Source of the DNA: Sphingomonas liriopis
GTDB taxonomy: Bacteria > Pseudomonadota > Alphaproteobacteria > Sphingomonadales > Sphingomonadaceae
DNA length: 64,000 bases
Assembly (NCBI RefSeq): GCF_024211255.1
Contig: NZ_JAMLDY010000013.1
Location: 41,084 to 105,083, forward strand
Direction: 5' to 3'
The first letter of the stretch is position 1. Each line of letters opens with the position of its first letter. The notes under the pieces are model-generated. The model saw only the letters and a list, made by a program, of their open reading frames with translations, was not told where the DNA came from and searched no databases. Both the position numbers and the translations under genes were made by a program. Shown piece after piece: positions 17,701 through 25,095 of the stretch.

Positions 17701-18484
17701 AGCCGTAGCGGTGCAGCCAGGCGGCGCGTTGTGCGGCGGTATCGGCCGGGGCAGGCGCGGCGGGTTCGCGCTTCGCGGCGAGTGCGGCGACATCCTCCCG
17801 CGTCAGCATGTGATCGTAGACGCGGATTTCATCGAGGTCGCTACCGCGCATGAAGCTGTAGCGGCTCTGCACCTGATGCGGGCTGATGACGCGCCCCGCC
17901 ATGCCGAACTGGTCGAGGCCGGAATCGAGATCGGCCTTCTGCTCCAGTTGCGCCACTTCCCTGCCGTCGACGAACAGGCGTACGCCGACGCCCTCGTCCC
18001 ACGCAAAGGCGATATGCTCCCATTGTTCGGGCGTCGGCGGGGTCGGGATGCGCCACGAGACGCGCAGGCGGGAGAGGTTGGCGTCGGTGACGAAGGCGTC
18101 GAAGCCGTGGCCGTTCCAGTCGATGCGCAGGAACGCCATGTCCCAGCTGGTATGATCGGCGAAGCCGGCACGGAAGATGACGAACGGCGCTTCGGTCACC
18201 GCCTCGCGCGCGCGCCAGAAGAAGGCGAGCGTGCCGCGCTGCGCGATCATGTTGCCCGGCGCCTGCCACGCGACATAGCCCTCGTCCGCCCAGCGCGCCG
18301 CGCCGCCGATCGCGCCGTCCGGCGTGACGGTCACCGCGCTGCGGAAGTTGGGGACGGGATCGCCACCCGCCTTGTCGGCGGTGAGGTCCTTGTCGGCGGA
18401 GACACGGAACAGCAGCCCGTCCTGCGCCGCCGCGGGAGTGGCGAGGAGAGCGGTCGCGAGCGCCAGGAGCGAGGTGAGTTTCAT
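14720..18484 (-). CDS. Large secreted LamG-domain protein, possible uronan-active enzyme
   Basis: A 1254-residue exported protein: signal peptide 1-20 (ATPAAAQ), then a LamG/concanavalin-like domain at about 45-235 (GTLAFFWRAR, WEHIAFAWDEG, LFVDGREV, LDEIRVYDHML). A beta-rich middle follows, then an extended helical region at roughly 640-1000 with DFGGGISDDTDLTQQWPGLA, GHMHFATNWYGG and a Gly/Trp-rich EIQWDSD segment, suggestive of an alpha/alpha toroid as in some lyases. The C-terminal beta region resembles CARDB-type repeats. I recognise no named catalytic family. It lies 112 bases downstream of the hexuronate-type transporter on the same strand, so a role in cleaving or binding uronic-acid polymers is likely but inferred. 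Confidence 0.8.
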   Translation of the reverse strand: MKLTSLLALATALLATPAAAQDGLLFRVSADKDLTADKAGGDPVPNFRSAVTVTPDGAIGGAARWADEGYVAWQAPGNMIAQRGTLAFFWRAREAVTEAPFVIFRAGFADHTSWDMAFLRIDWNGHGFDAFVTDANLSRLRVSWRIPTPPTPEQWEHIAFAWDEGVGVRLFVDGREVAQLEQKADLDSGLDQFGMAGRVISPHQVQSRYSFMRGSDLDEIRVYDHMLTREDVAALAAKREPAAPAPADTAAQRAAWLHRYGWDKSAPPVLADPVTSVRRIEFADAKDLKQWMYKGVDGIAETTWPGVYNRSKLPGRDDYFELPDWNVYVEGGKRYDLTVPEGQRFNRVEIRGAAYGTLGWNGTTVATRAKGVVRSVDAVAPHTGGVLSFTNVMQEQPIQEFWAYDVGTAPEPAGSFKLAYTIDASASPRLASLAPLNAYIAGRFPADERATVLTMPSAGMKVAVGAGAAGATAAVERAPGKPIVHVLIPASFGDAYPDKPLARAWDYGWQNIHDGLDGIAIDIPALKAQPDARGLIALNIRVADPIWPARAMIDLSVSVRPGEARTLWLDLRDRILSNDGLYLTIASAAPDFDAQSLNGAKLRLVFKPRAEAVEEHVADRFNQVRDNWGFLVEEHTASKREALYRRVFADISDLLRVDPDHVQGRAYWADINYRPENMPTVTLPPIPAGVPAWAARQLDDLKITRDFVTWWIDHRQVPYGDFGGGISDDTDLTQQWPGLALMGVEPDKVNASLRAVSDAVYANGMRVNGLGYITTDELHAYEEGLNSDAQRLYLNWGEPKAIERIMATTRALQGVILKNPAGHMHFATNWYGGRKAYRGGAFAWQKPYSFTVLHGPILLGLYNGNAAVREMVTGVIDGWMAHGTQAPDGTWRYPNEIQWDSDAVRTGDGGGVSTPLQGAWAAWRFTGDAKYLRPIAGRLGASGNGLAEFNENAFDLMPGGKALRDRIAKAAGSDPFTRYAAWATTGDTAILAALHADAYVDKAQHQYMYTEGHWWSDRVDQPNDILQRERLGGIALRRNQTWPGNTVSWRFATPGAAEQVAILMPGATRDAFKVIAYNTSDVAQRATMTAWNVTAGQWRVTTGTSSDEGRTVTAGTPATVAFERSTGTEVAFAPHTTTVIEARLLTPATPVESRPDIGIGRDDVVVQGRRVSVTVHGLGSVASGAGTATLVTTDGRTVASVAIPPIDAPNDLQPRTVRVRLTAPVDPAGLTVRVALAGDAAEVTRLNNAVTVGR

Positions 18485-18500
18485 GCTGCCTCTCCGGCGG

Positions 18501-18589
18501 TCACCCTCACCCTTCCGCGGCTTCGCCGCTCCCTCCCTCTCCCGGCGGGAGAGGGAAGAGCCGCCGCAGGCGGCGAAGGGTGAGGGTGA
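18501..18589. repeat. Inverted repeat (CCCTCACCCTTCCG...GAAGGGTGAGGGTG family), copy 1
   Basis: Outer arms TCACCCTCACCCTTCCGC and GCGAAGGGTGAGGGTGA enclose a second hairpin, CCCTCTCCCGGCGGGAGAGG. It lies between the transporter stop and the LamG gene start. Other copies are at 28333-28420, 53639-53773 (two degenerate halves) and 61491-61578. Confidence 0.8.
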
Positions 18590-18596
18590 TTAGGGT

Positions 18597-19904
18597 TCAG
18601 CCCGCATCGACCCGCGCGAGACGCGGGCTGAGCAGGTGGATGACGATCACCGCGATCAGATAGGTCGAGCCCGCCACCGCGAAGATCGGCGTGTAGCTGC
18701 CCGTCGTCTCGAGGATATAGCCGGTGAACTTGGCCATCAGCATCCCCCCGATCGCGCCGACGGTGCCGCCGATCCCGATCACCGATCCCACCGCCGCGCG
18801 CGGAAACATGTCCGACGGGATGGTGTAGAGGTTCGCCGAGAATGCCTGATGCGCCGCGGTCGCGAGGCCGACGATCGCGACGGCCAGCCAGACGTTGCTG
18901 GCATATTGGGCGAAGAAGATCGGCATCACCAAAAACGCGCAGATCAGCATCGTCAGCTTGCGCGCGACGTTCGCCGACAGTCCGCGCTTCATCAGCCGCG
19001 ACGACGACCAGCCGCCCGCCACCGAACCGAGGTCGGAGATCAGGTAGATGACGATCAGCGGCGGCCCGAAGCTCTTGAGATCAAGGTTGTAGGTCTTGGC
19101 GAGGAAATCGGGCGTCCAGAACAGGAACAGCCACCAGATCGGATCGATCAGGAACTTGCCGAGCGCGAACGCCCAGGTCTCGCGATAGCGGACCAGCTGG
19201 CGCCACGGGATCGGCCTGACCGGATCGGCGGGGTCGCTCTCGATATAGGCGAGTTCCTCCGCCGACAGCCGCGACTGCTCGCGCGGGCGGCGATAGATGA
19301 CGATCCACGCGGCGAGCCAGAGGAAGCTGAACAGCCCGGTGATGACGAACGCCATCCGCCAGCCGAGTCCCATGTCGATGACGATCCACGGCACCACCAG
19401 CGGCGTCACCACCGCGCCGATGTTGGCGCCGGCGTTGAACACGCCGGTCGCCAGCGCGCGCTCCTTGGCGGGAAACCATTCGGTCACCGCCTTGATCCCC
19501 GCGGGGAAATTGCCGCTCTCGCCGATGCCGAGCAGCGCGCGCGCGAGGCTGAACTGGAAGGCGGTGTTGACGAAGCCGCACAGGATATGCCCCGCGGTCC
19601 AGATCAGGAAGGCGATCGAATAGCCGATCCGCGCGCCGACCACGTCGACGATCTTGCCGAAGCTGAGATAGCCGATCGCATAGGCCGCCTGGAACCAGAA
19701 GATCACGTCGGCATAGGTCGTTTCCGACCAGCCGAGGTCCTTTGAGATCGTCGGTTTCAGCACCCCGATCATCTGCCGGTCGACATAGTTGATCGCGGTC
19801 GCCGCGAACAGCAGCCCGCAGATCACCCAGCGGTAGCGGCCCACGGTAGAGGCGGCGGCGGCGATCTGCGCCTCGCTCCTCTGCCGCTCTTCGATCGTCG
19901 CCAT
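18597..19904 (-). CDS. MFS transporter, hexuronate (ExuT)-type
   Basis: A 435-residue inner-membrane carrier with about 12 predicted segments. Family marks: AINYVDRQMIGVLKP in TM1, the ACS/ExuT-typical LGIGESGNFPAGIKAVTEWFPAKERALATG loop, and FGKIVDVVGARIGYS. This subfamily of the anion:cation symporters imports hexuronates or aldonates by proton symport. The start at 19902-19904 has AGGAGAGA upstream; the frame extends 34 codons further without support. It follows the hydratase-like gene by 28 bases and precedes the LamG gene, forming one operon behind the operator at 20780. Confidence 0.9.
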   Translation of the reverse strand: MATIEERQRSEAQIAAAASTVGRYRWVICGLLFAATAINYVDRQMIGVLKPTISKDLGWSETTYADVIFWFQAAYAIGYLSFGKIVDVVGARIGYSIAFLIWTAGHILCGFVNTAFQFSLARALLGIGESGNFPAGIKAVTEWFPAKERALATGVFNAGANIGAVVTPLVVPWIVIDMGLGWRMAFVITGLFSFLWLAAWIVIYRRPREQSRLSAEELAYIESDPADPVRPIPWRQLVRYRETWAFALGKFLIDPIWWLFLFWTPDFLAKTYNLDLKSFGPPLIVIYLISDLGSVAGGWSSSRLMKRGLSANVARKLTMLICAFLVMPIFFAQYASNVWLAVAIVGLATAAHQAFSANLYTIPSDMFPRAAVGSVIGIGGTVGAIGGMLMAKFTGYILETTGSYTPIFAVAGSTYLIAVIVIHLLSPRLARVDAG

Positions 19905-19932
19905 CAATCTCTCTCCTGGGAAAATCGGCCTC

Positions 19933-20724
19933 TTAGCGGGCCGTGATCGTGCAGCCGACGGTGTAGCGGCCATCGAAGCTGGCCTCCACGCGATCGCCGA
20001 CCGCAACGGGATGGACGCCGGTCACCGCGCCGCTGGAAATCCACTGGCCGGGCTGCAACTGGATGCCGCGCGCCGCCATATGGTCGAACAGGAAGCGCGC
20101 CGCACCGACTGGCCCGTCGAGCATCGCCGCCGCGGTCGCCGCACCGATCCGCGTCCCGTTGATATCGAGCGTGATCGGCCATTGATTGAGGTCGACGTCG
20201 CGCCAGTCGGGGATCGCCGCGCCGACGACCAGACCGTTGTTGTTGCCGAAGTCGGAAATGGTGACCGTCGCGCCCAGCGCGTTGATGCCGGGAAAGGGGG
20301 AACTCGCGATCTCGATCCCGACATGGACCGCGTCGATCAGGTCGCGCGCCTCGGCCATCGTATAGCGGGTCTTGGCGGGGTCGGGCGCGGTGCCGATGCG
20401 GATCAGGAACTCGGCCTCCGCCGCGCCGAAGCCGTCCGCGAAGATCGGCATCGGCAGGTCGCCGTCGGTGGCGTCGAATACCGTGGCGGCAAAGATCGGG
20501 CCGCTCAGCCGGTCGATGCCGTCGATCGGCGGGTTGATCCGTCCGACCTTCCAGCCGACGACCTCGCCGGTGGCGAACGCCAGCGCGGCATCCTGCACAC
20601 GATAGGCGGTGGCGAGATCGGCGGGAATCGCGCCGGGATAATCGGGCAGCGCATGGCCGTCGCGGCGCGCGGTCACGAAGGCGCGGGCGATATCCTGCAC
20701 GGATGCGGTGTCGGTCTGTGGCAT
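19933..20724 (-). CDS. 2-keto-4-pentenoate hydratase/FAH-superfamily enzyme
   Basis: A 263-residue cytoplasmic enzyme of the MhpD type: VGWKVGRINP near residue 58, AEAEFLIRIG near 101, VHVGIEIASSPFP near 132, NNNGLVVGAAIPDW and a C-terminal DRVEASFDGRYTVGCTI. Known: the family binds Mg2+ and hydrates or dehydrates 2-oxo acids, and some members act in sugar-acid pathways. As first gene of the transporter operon and next to uxuB, it probably handles a 2-keto-3-deoxy sugar acid; this is inference. It is not a standard fumarylacetoacetase, being too short and without that family's N-terminal domain. Confidence 0.82.
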   Translation of the reverse strand: MPQTDTASVQDIARAFVTARRDGHALPDYPGAIPADLATAYRVQDAALAFATGEVVGWKVGRINPPIDGIDRLSGPIFAATVFDATDGDLPMPIFADGFGAAEAEFLIRIGTAPDPAKTRYTMAEARDLIDAVHVGIEIASSPFPGINALGATVTISDFGNNNGLVVGAAIPDWRDVDLNQWPITLDINGTRIGAATAAAMLDGPVGAARFLFDHMAARGIQLQPGQWISSGAVTGVHPVAVGDRVEASFDGRYTVGCTITAR

Positions 20725-20775
20725 CGGGCTTTACGCCCCCCTCTCGCTTGTTTTGATCTTGCGCGAAAGGGTATG

Positions 20776-20790
20776 GGAAACCGGTGTCAA
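20776..20790 (-). promoter_or_regulatory. Operator-like site (TGACACCGGT core), hydratase-transporter operon
   Basis: Minus strand reads TTGACACCGGTTTCC, about 52 bases before the hydratase start codon. It is one of six copies of the core in the window and probably a LacI-type operator. Confidence 0.6.
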
Positions 20791-20805
20791 TGACAAGCGC
20801 CCGGA

Positions 20806-22242
20806 TCAGACGAACAGCGCATCCCACCGCTTTTCATGCGCCGCAGAGGCTGCAGCGGTGATCATGGCGAGCAGCGGCGGATCGCCCGCCACCTGCGGCG
20901 GCAGGCCGAGTCCCGCCTCGACCAGCCGCGCGACGAGCGTCGCTGGATCGGCCCCGTCCGCGGCGGCGGCGAGCCGGTCGCCGGCGGGGTCGGCGATGGC
21001 GATTCCCGCCCGCGTCCGCGCGATCAGGAAGGCGACCCAGCCGCCCAGCGCCGCGACGACATGCGCCGGCATGCGTCCCGCCGCACGATTGGCGGCGAGC
21101 GTGTCGCCCAGGCGGTAGGGCAGCTTCTGCGAGCCATCGATCGCGATCTGGTCGAGCCGGTGGACGATTCCCGGATTGCGGAAGCGTTCGAGCACCGCGG
21201 TGCGATAGGTGTCGAGGTCGAGCCCCGGCACCGCGGGCAGCATCGGCATGATGTCGGTACGGATCATCGCATCGACGAAGCCGGCGAGCTCCGCATCCGC
21301 CATCGCCTCGGCGACGCTGGCATGGCCGCGGAGCAGGCCGAGATAGGCGAGCGTCGAATGCGCGCCGTTGAGGATTCGCAGCTTCGCCTTCTCATACCCC
21401 GCCACGTCGCCGGTCAGCGTCGCGCCCGCACCGGCGAGATCGGGGCCCAATGGCACGCCGACATCCTCGATCACCCATTGCGCGAACCGTTCGCGCTGCA
21501 CGGCGGCGCGGTCCTCCAGCCCCAGCGTCTCGGCGACCGCCGCATAGAGTGCCTCGTCCGAGGCGGGGGTGATCGAATCGACCATCGTCGAGGGTACGCG
21601 CACCTCTCCCGCGATCCAGTCTGCGAGGCCTGCATCGGTGGCGCGTGCGAAATCGACCAGCGCCGCGTGCAGCTTCGCGCCGTTGCTCGCCAGATTGTCG
21701 CACGGCATCGGCACGAACGGCCGCAACCCCGCGGCGCGGCGCGCGGCGAGCCCCGCCACGATCCAGCCGATCACGCTCGCCGGCACCGCGGCACCCGCCA
21801 GATCGTGGACCACGTCGGGATGATCCATGTCGAGCGTGCCGTCGCCGCGCAGGCAATAGCCCTTCTCGGTCACCGTCGTCGTGACGAGGCCGACCGCGGG
21901 ATCGGCGAGCAGCGCATGCGTCTTCGCCGCGGCATCGGGGGCGAGGAAGCGGCGATGCGCGCCGATCACGCGTAGCGCCGGCTCGGCATCGCGGATCGCC
22001 AGCGTGTAGAGGCCGTCCTGCGCCTCCAGCGCCTCGACCGTGCCGCGGCTGCGCATCGATACCGCGGCGATTCCCCAGCGCGGATCGTGCTGCAACACGG
22101 TGTCGATATAGGCCGCCTGATGCGCGCGATGGAATGCGCCGGGGCCGAAGTGGACGATACCGACGCTCGGCTCGGGTCGCCCGCGCGGGCTGGGAATCGC
22201 GGCGGGCAGGCGGTCGAGCGTCGCACGGGTCAGGCGGGTCAC
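20806..22242 (-). CDS. uxuB: Fructuronate reductase-type (mannitol dehydrogenase family) oxidoreductase
   Basis: A 478-residue NAD-dependent dehydrogenase interconverting D-fructuronate and D-mannonate in the family standard. Seen: N-terminal nucleotide site VGIVHFGPGAFHRAHQA at 28-44, VTEKGYCLRGDG, VIGWIVAGLAARR, MPCDNLASNG, the catalytic lysine motif KLRILNGAHSTLAYLG at about 292-307, and DGSQKLPYR. The N-terminal pattern is UxuB-like rather than tagaturonate reductase (UxaB)-like. The start is a GTG at 22240-22242 overlapping the uxaA stop (GTGA), so translation is coupled to the altronate-dehydratase-type gene. Confidence 0.88.
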   Translation of the reverse strand: MTRLTRATLDRLPAAIPSPRGRPEPSVGIVHFGPGAFHRAHQAAYIDTVLQHDPRWGIAAVSMRSRGTVEALEAQDGLYTLAIRDAEPALRVIGAHRRFLAPDAAAKTHALLADPAVGLVTTTVTEKGYCLRGDGTLDMDHPDVVHDLAGAAVPASVIGWIVAGLAARRAAGLRPFVPMPCDNLASNGAKLHAALVDFARATDAGLADWIAGEVRVPSTMVDSITPASDEALYAAVAETLGLEDRAAVQRERFAQWVIEDVGVPLGPDLAGAGATLTGDVAGYEKAKLRILNGAHSTLAYLGLLRGHASVAEAMADAELAGFVDAMIRTDIMPMLPAVPGLDLDTYRTAVLERFRNPGIVHRLDQIAIDGSQKLPYRLGDTLAANRAAGRMPAHVVAALGGWVAFLIARTRAGIAIADPAGDRLAAAADGADPATLVARLVEAGLGLPPQVAGDPPLLAMITAAASAAHEKRWDALFV

Positions 22243-23708
22243 AGCGTCACACCCCGTTTCCAGATCGCGATCTCGCGTTCGTCATTGGTCTCCGCCGCGG
22301 TCGCTGCGCCCGAGGCGATTCCGCAGATTCGCGCGAGCAGCGCCGCCTCCGCACCCTCGAACCCGCCGGTCAGCACCTGGCCTGCATCGAAGTCGATCCA
22401 ACCCGGCTTGCGCGCGGCGAGGTCGGAATTGGAGGCGATCTTCACCGTCGGCACCGGAAAGCCCAAAGGCGTGCCGCGCCCGGTGGTGAACAGGATCACC
22501 GTCGCGCCCGCCGCCGCCAGCGCGGTCGACGACACCGCATCGTTGCCCGGCGCCTCCAGCAGCGTCAGCCCGTCGCTGCGCACGCGCGCGCCATAGCCGA
22601 TGACGTCGGTGATCCGCCCGGTCCCCGCCTTCTGCACCGCGCCCAGCGACTTTTCCTCCAGCGTCGTGATCCCGCCCGCGACATTGCCGGGGGAGGGATT
22701 CTCGCTGATCGGTTCGCCGTGATCGATGAAATACTGGCGGAAGCCGTTGATGACGCCGACCATCGCATCGAACACGGGTGCGTCCGCGGCGCGGTCCATC
22801 AGCATCTGTTCGGCGCCGAACATCTCGGGGATTTCGGTGAAGACGACGCGGCCCCCCGCCTCGCCGACGCGGTCGCTGATCCGCCCGACCAGCGGGTTAG
22901 CGGTGAGCCCCGACAGGCCATCCGACCCGCCGCATTTGACCCCGAGTACCAGCCGGTCGAGCCCCACCGTCTGCCGCGGCACCGTCGCCTGCGCGGCGAG
23001 TTCGGCGACCAGCGCGACGCCTTCCTCGACCTCGTCGGTGCTGAACTGCGCGGTGAGGTAGCGGATCGCCGCATGGCGTTCGGGCGGGATGGCGGCGAGC
23101 AGCTCGAGCACCTGATTTTCCTCGCAGCCCAGCCCGACCAGCAGCACGCCGCCGGCATTGGGATGGCAGGCGAGGCTGGCGAGGATCGCGCGCACGCCGT
23201 CGAGGTCCTGCCCGAGCTGCGAACAGCCGTGCGGATGCGTGAAGGCATGGACGCCGTCGATCTGCCCGACGAGCTGCGCGCCCGCCTGTTTGGCAATCCG
23301 CTCGGCGGTGCGCGCGACGCAGCCGACCGTCGGCAGCACCCAGATCTCGTTGCGCGTGCCCACGCGCCCGTCGGCGCGGACATAGCCTTCGAACGTCGCG
23401 GTCGAGGCGGGGGACGGTGCTGTCGTGGGTGCCTTGGGCGCGTAGCTGTAATGGCCGGTGCCCGCCAGTGCGGTGGCGAGGTTGTCGCTATGCACATGCT
23501 CGCCGGACGCGATGGCGCGGCGCGCATGGCCGATCGGGAAGCCGTATTTGACCACCGGCGCCTGCGCGGGGATCCCGGCCAGCGCCACCTTGTGCCCGCG
23601 CGGCACCGCGCTGCGCAGCACGACGCCCGCGACCGTATCACCGGCCTGCGCATCTTCCAGCAGCGTTGCCACGCTATCGCCGGGGGCGATTGTCAACGCC
23701 TTGGCCAT
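22239..23708 (-). CDS. uxaA: Altronate dehydratase family protein
   Basis: A 489-residue enzyme carrying an N-terminal SAF domain (PGDSVATLL, VAGVVLRSAVPRGHKVAL, YGFPIGHARRAI) fused to the UxaA C-terminal domain (RVGTRNEIWVLPTVGC, THPHGCSQLG, GLGCEENQ, KCGGSDGLSGLTANPLVG, TGRGTPLGFPVPTVKIASN). Known reaction: D-altronate to 2-keto-3-deoxygluconate, Fe/Mn dependent. Start ATG 23706-23708 has AGAGAGG upstream. An operator-like site at 23725-23740 sits between it and the divergent LacI gene. It is coupled to uxuB, a mannonate-type partner, which is a noteworthy mismatch. Confidence 0.93.
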   Translation of the reverse strand: MAKALTIAPGDSVATLLEDAQAGDTVAGVVLRSAVPRGHKVALAGIPAQAPVVKYGFPIGHARRAIASGEHVHSDNLATALAGTGHYSYAPKAPTTAPSPASTATFEGYVRADGRVGTRNEIWVLPTVGCVARTAERIAKQAGAQLVGQIDGVHAFTHPHGCSQLGQDLDGVRAILASLACHPNAGGVLLVGLGCEENQVLELLAAIPPERHAAIRYLTAQFSTDEVEEGVALVAELAAQATVPRQTVGLDRLVLGVKCGGSDGLSGLTANPLVGRISDRVGEAGGRVVFTEIPEMFGAEQMLMDRAADAPVFDAMVGVINGFRQYFIDHGEPISENPSPGNVAGGITTLEEKSLGAVQKAGTGRITDVIGYGARVRSDGLTLLEAPGNDAVSSTALAAAGATVILFTTGRGTPLGFPVPTVKIASNSDLAARKPGWIDFDAGQVLTGGFEGAEAALLARICGIASGAATAAETNDEREIAIWKRGVTL

Positions 23709-23724
23709 CGATCCTCTCTCATCC

Positions 23725-23740
23725 GGGATACCGGTGTCAT
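23725..23740 (-). promoter_or_regulatory. Operator-like site (TGACACCGGT core) between uxaA and the LacI gene
   Basis: Minus strand ATGACACCGGTATCCC, 17 bases before the uxaA start and within the divergent interval to the regulator gene. It is well placed for repression of uxaA-uxuB and for autoregulation. Confidence 0.65.
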
Positions 23741-23819
23741 CTTCATGCCGCAGGGACCTTCGCTGCGCAACCCGGCGACGGGCTGGCGGCGAGCCGGCAC
23801 CCTCGCTATCGTCGCGCCC

Positions 23820-24848
23820 ATGCGCAAGACGGGTCAGCCGACGATCAACGACGTGGCCCGGATCGCGGGCGTTTCCAAGAAGACGGTGAGCCGCGTCATC
23901 AACCGCTCGCCATTGCTCGGCGACGATACGCGCAAGCGCGTCGAACAGGTGATCGGCGATCTCGGCTATATCCCCAATCCGCAGGCGCGCGCGCTGGCGC
24001 TGCGCCGCAATTTCCTGATCGGCCTCGTCCACGACAATCCCAATGCGCAGACCGTGATGAACGTCCAGCAGGGCATGCTGGAGGCGCTGCACGACACCGA
24101 ATTCGAGATGGTGGTGCGCCCGGTCGATCGCGGATCGGCGACGATGCTGGAGGATCTGCGCCATTTCCTCGAACGCCAGCGCCTGTTCGGCGTGCTGCTG
24201 ATGCCGCCGATCAGCGAGAACGACAGCGTCGCGAAGCTGTGCGCCGACATCGGTTGCCGCTACGTCCGCATGGGGTCGGCGGTGCTCGACGATCCGGCGC
24301 ACATGGTCGCCTCCAACGATCGCGAGGCGGTGCGCGGCGCGACCGGCTATCTGATCGAACAGGGGCATCGGCGGATCGGCTTCGTCGGCGGGCCGCACGG
24401 CTTCCGCTCGGCGCGCGAACGCCGCGCGGGGTTCGAGGAGGCGCTGGCCGCCGCCGGCATCGCCCTGCCGCGCAGCATGATCGCGGACGGCAATTACACG
24501 TTCGATTCGGGGCTGGTCGCCGCCGAACGCCTGCTCGACGTCATCCCACGGCCGACCGCGATCTTCTCGAGCAACGACGAAATGGCGGCGGGCGTCATCC
24601 ACGCCGCCCGCCAGCGCGGGCTCGACATCCCGCGCGACCTGTCGATCATCGGCTTCGACGACACGCCGATCGCCGCGCACGTCTGGCCGCCGCTCACCAC
24701 GGTACGCTGGCCGATCGCCTCGATGGCGCGCTCGGCGGCGCTCAAGCTGATCGCCGGCGAGGAAGAGGACGATACCGACGTCGAGGAACCCTCGCTGTTC
24801 CTCTCGACGCTGATCCGCCGCGCTTCGGTCGCCGCGCCGGGCGGGTGA
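23820..24848 (+). CDS. LacI-family transcriptional regulator
   Basis: A 342-residue repressor-type protein: N-terminal helix-turn-helix PTINDVARIAGVSKKTVSRV at 7-26, hinge GYIPNPQARALA, then a periplasmic-binding-like sensor domain (FLIGLVHDNPN, AIFSSNDEMAAGV, SIIGFDDTPIAAHVWPPLTTV). It should bind an intermediate of uronate breakdown and control the genes around it; the operator candidates share TGACACCGGT. The start at ATG 23820-23822 fits the family. An ATG 25 codons upstream (23745) is possible, and neither has a strong ribosome site. It is divergent from uxaA. Confidence 0.93.
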   Translation: MRKTGQPTINDVARIAGVSKKTVSRVINRSPLLGDDTRKRVEQVIGDLGYIPNPQARALALRRNFLIGLVHDNPNAQTVMNVQQGMLEALHDTEFEMVVRPVDRGSATMLEDLRHFLERQRLFGVLLMPPISENDSVAKLCADIGCRYVRMGSAVLDDPAHMVASNDREAVRGATGYLIEQGHRRIGFVGGPHGFRSARERRAGFEEALAAAGIALPRSMIADGNYTFDSGLVAAERLLDVIPRPTAIFSSNDEMAAGVIHAARQRGLDIPRDLSIIGFDDTPIAAHVWPPLTTVRWPIASMARSAALKLIAGEEEDDTDVEEPSLFLSTLIRRASVAAPGG

Positions 24849-24874
24849 GTCTCCATGCCTCACCGCATTCGACC

Positions 24875-25019
24875 CGTCACCCCGGACTTGTTCCGGGGTC
24901 CACTCCGCGGCGAGGCAAGCGGCTAGAGGCTCGAAGTCCACGCCCAGCATACCGGTGGACCCCGGAACAAGGGACCCCATCAAAGTAATACTTTGATGGG
25001 ACCCAAGTCCGGGGTGACG
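24875..25019. repeat. Dispersed inverted repeat (GTCACCCCGGAC...GTCCGGGGTGAC family), copy 2, interrupted
   Basis: Left arm CGTCACCCCGGACTTGTTCC near 24875 and right arm GGACCCCGGAACAAG...TCCGGGGTGACG. The right arm is split by a 36-base segment at about 24972-25007 that holds a perfect 12-base inverted repeat. It lies between the LacI gene and uxaC. The rest of the gap, 25020-25095, holds the operator and ribosome site of uxaC. Confidence 0.8.
24972..25007. mobile_element. Small palindromic insertion inside the repeat
   Basis: Arms CCCATCAAAGTA (24976-24987) and TACTTTGATGGG (24989-25000) pair perfectly around a single A. They are flanked by GGACC and ACC and bounded by CAAG/CAAG. Removing the 36 bases restores the arm sequence GGAACAAGTCCGGGGTGAC expected from the repeat family. 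This is consistent with insertion of a tiny non-autonomous element with a short target duplication. No ORF is present. Confidence 0.45.
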
Positions 25020-25044
25020 AAGGGTTGGTAGTTGCGCCATACGC

Positions 25045-25058
25045 TGACACCGGTTACC
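25045..25058 (+). promoter_or_regulatory. Operator-like site (TGACACCGGT core) upstream of uxaC
   Basis: TGACACCGGTTACC ends 37 bases before the uxaC start codon, the same sequence as at 32087-32100. Confidence 0.65.
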
Positions 25059-25095
25059 AAGTCCTGGATCGCAAAGCGACGGAGAGGAGACTGCC

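Noticed and set aside
15446..18583. 1045-codon plus-strand frame opposite the LamG gene
   Set aside because: Same codon-bias artefact; no recognisable domain, while the minus strand encodes a signal peptide and a LamG fold.
18501..18589. CRISPR-like repeat
   Set aside because: These are isolated inverted repeats scattered between genes, without regular spacers or cas genes.
19933..20724. Missing fumarylacetoacetase of the tyrosine pathway
   Set aside because: The protein is the short MhpD-type hydratase, in a different operon with a uronate-type operator.
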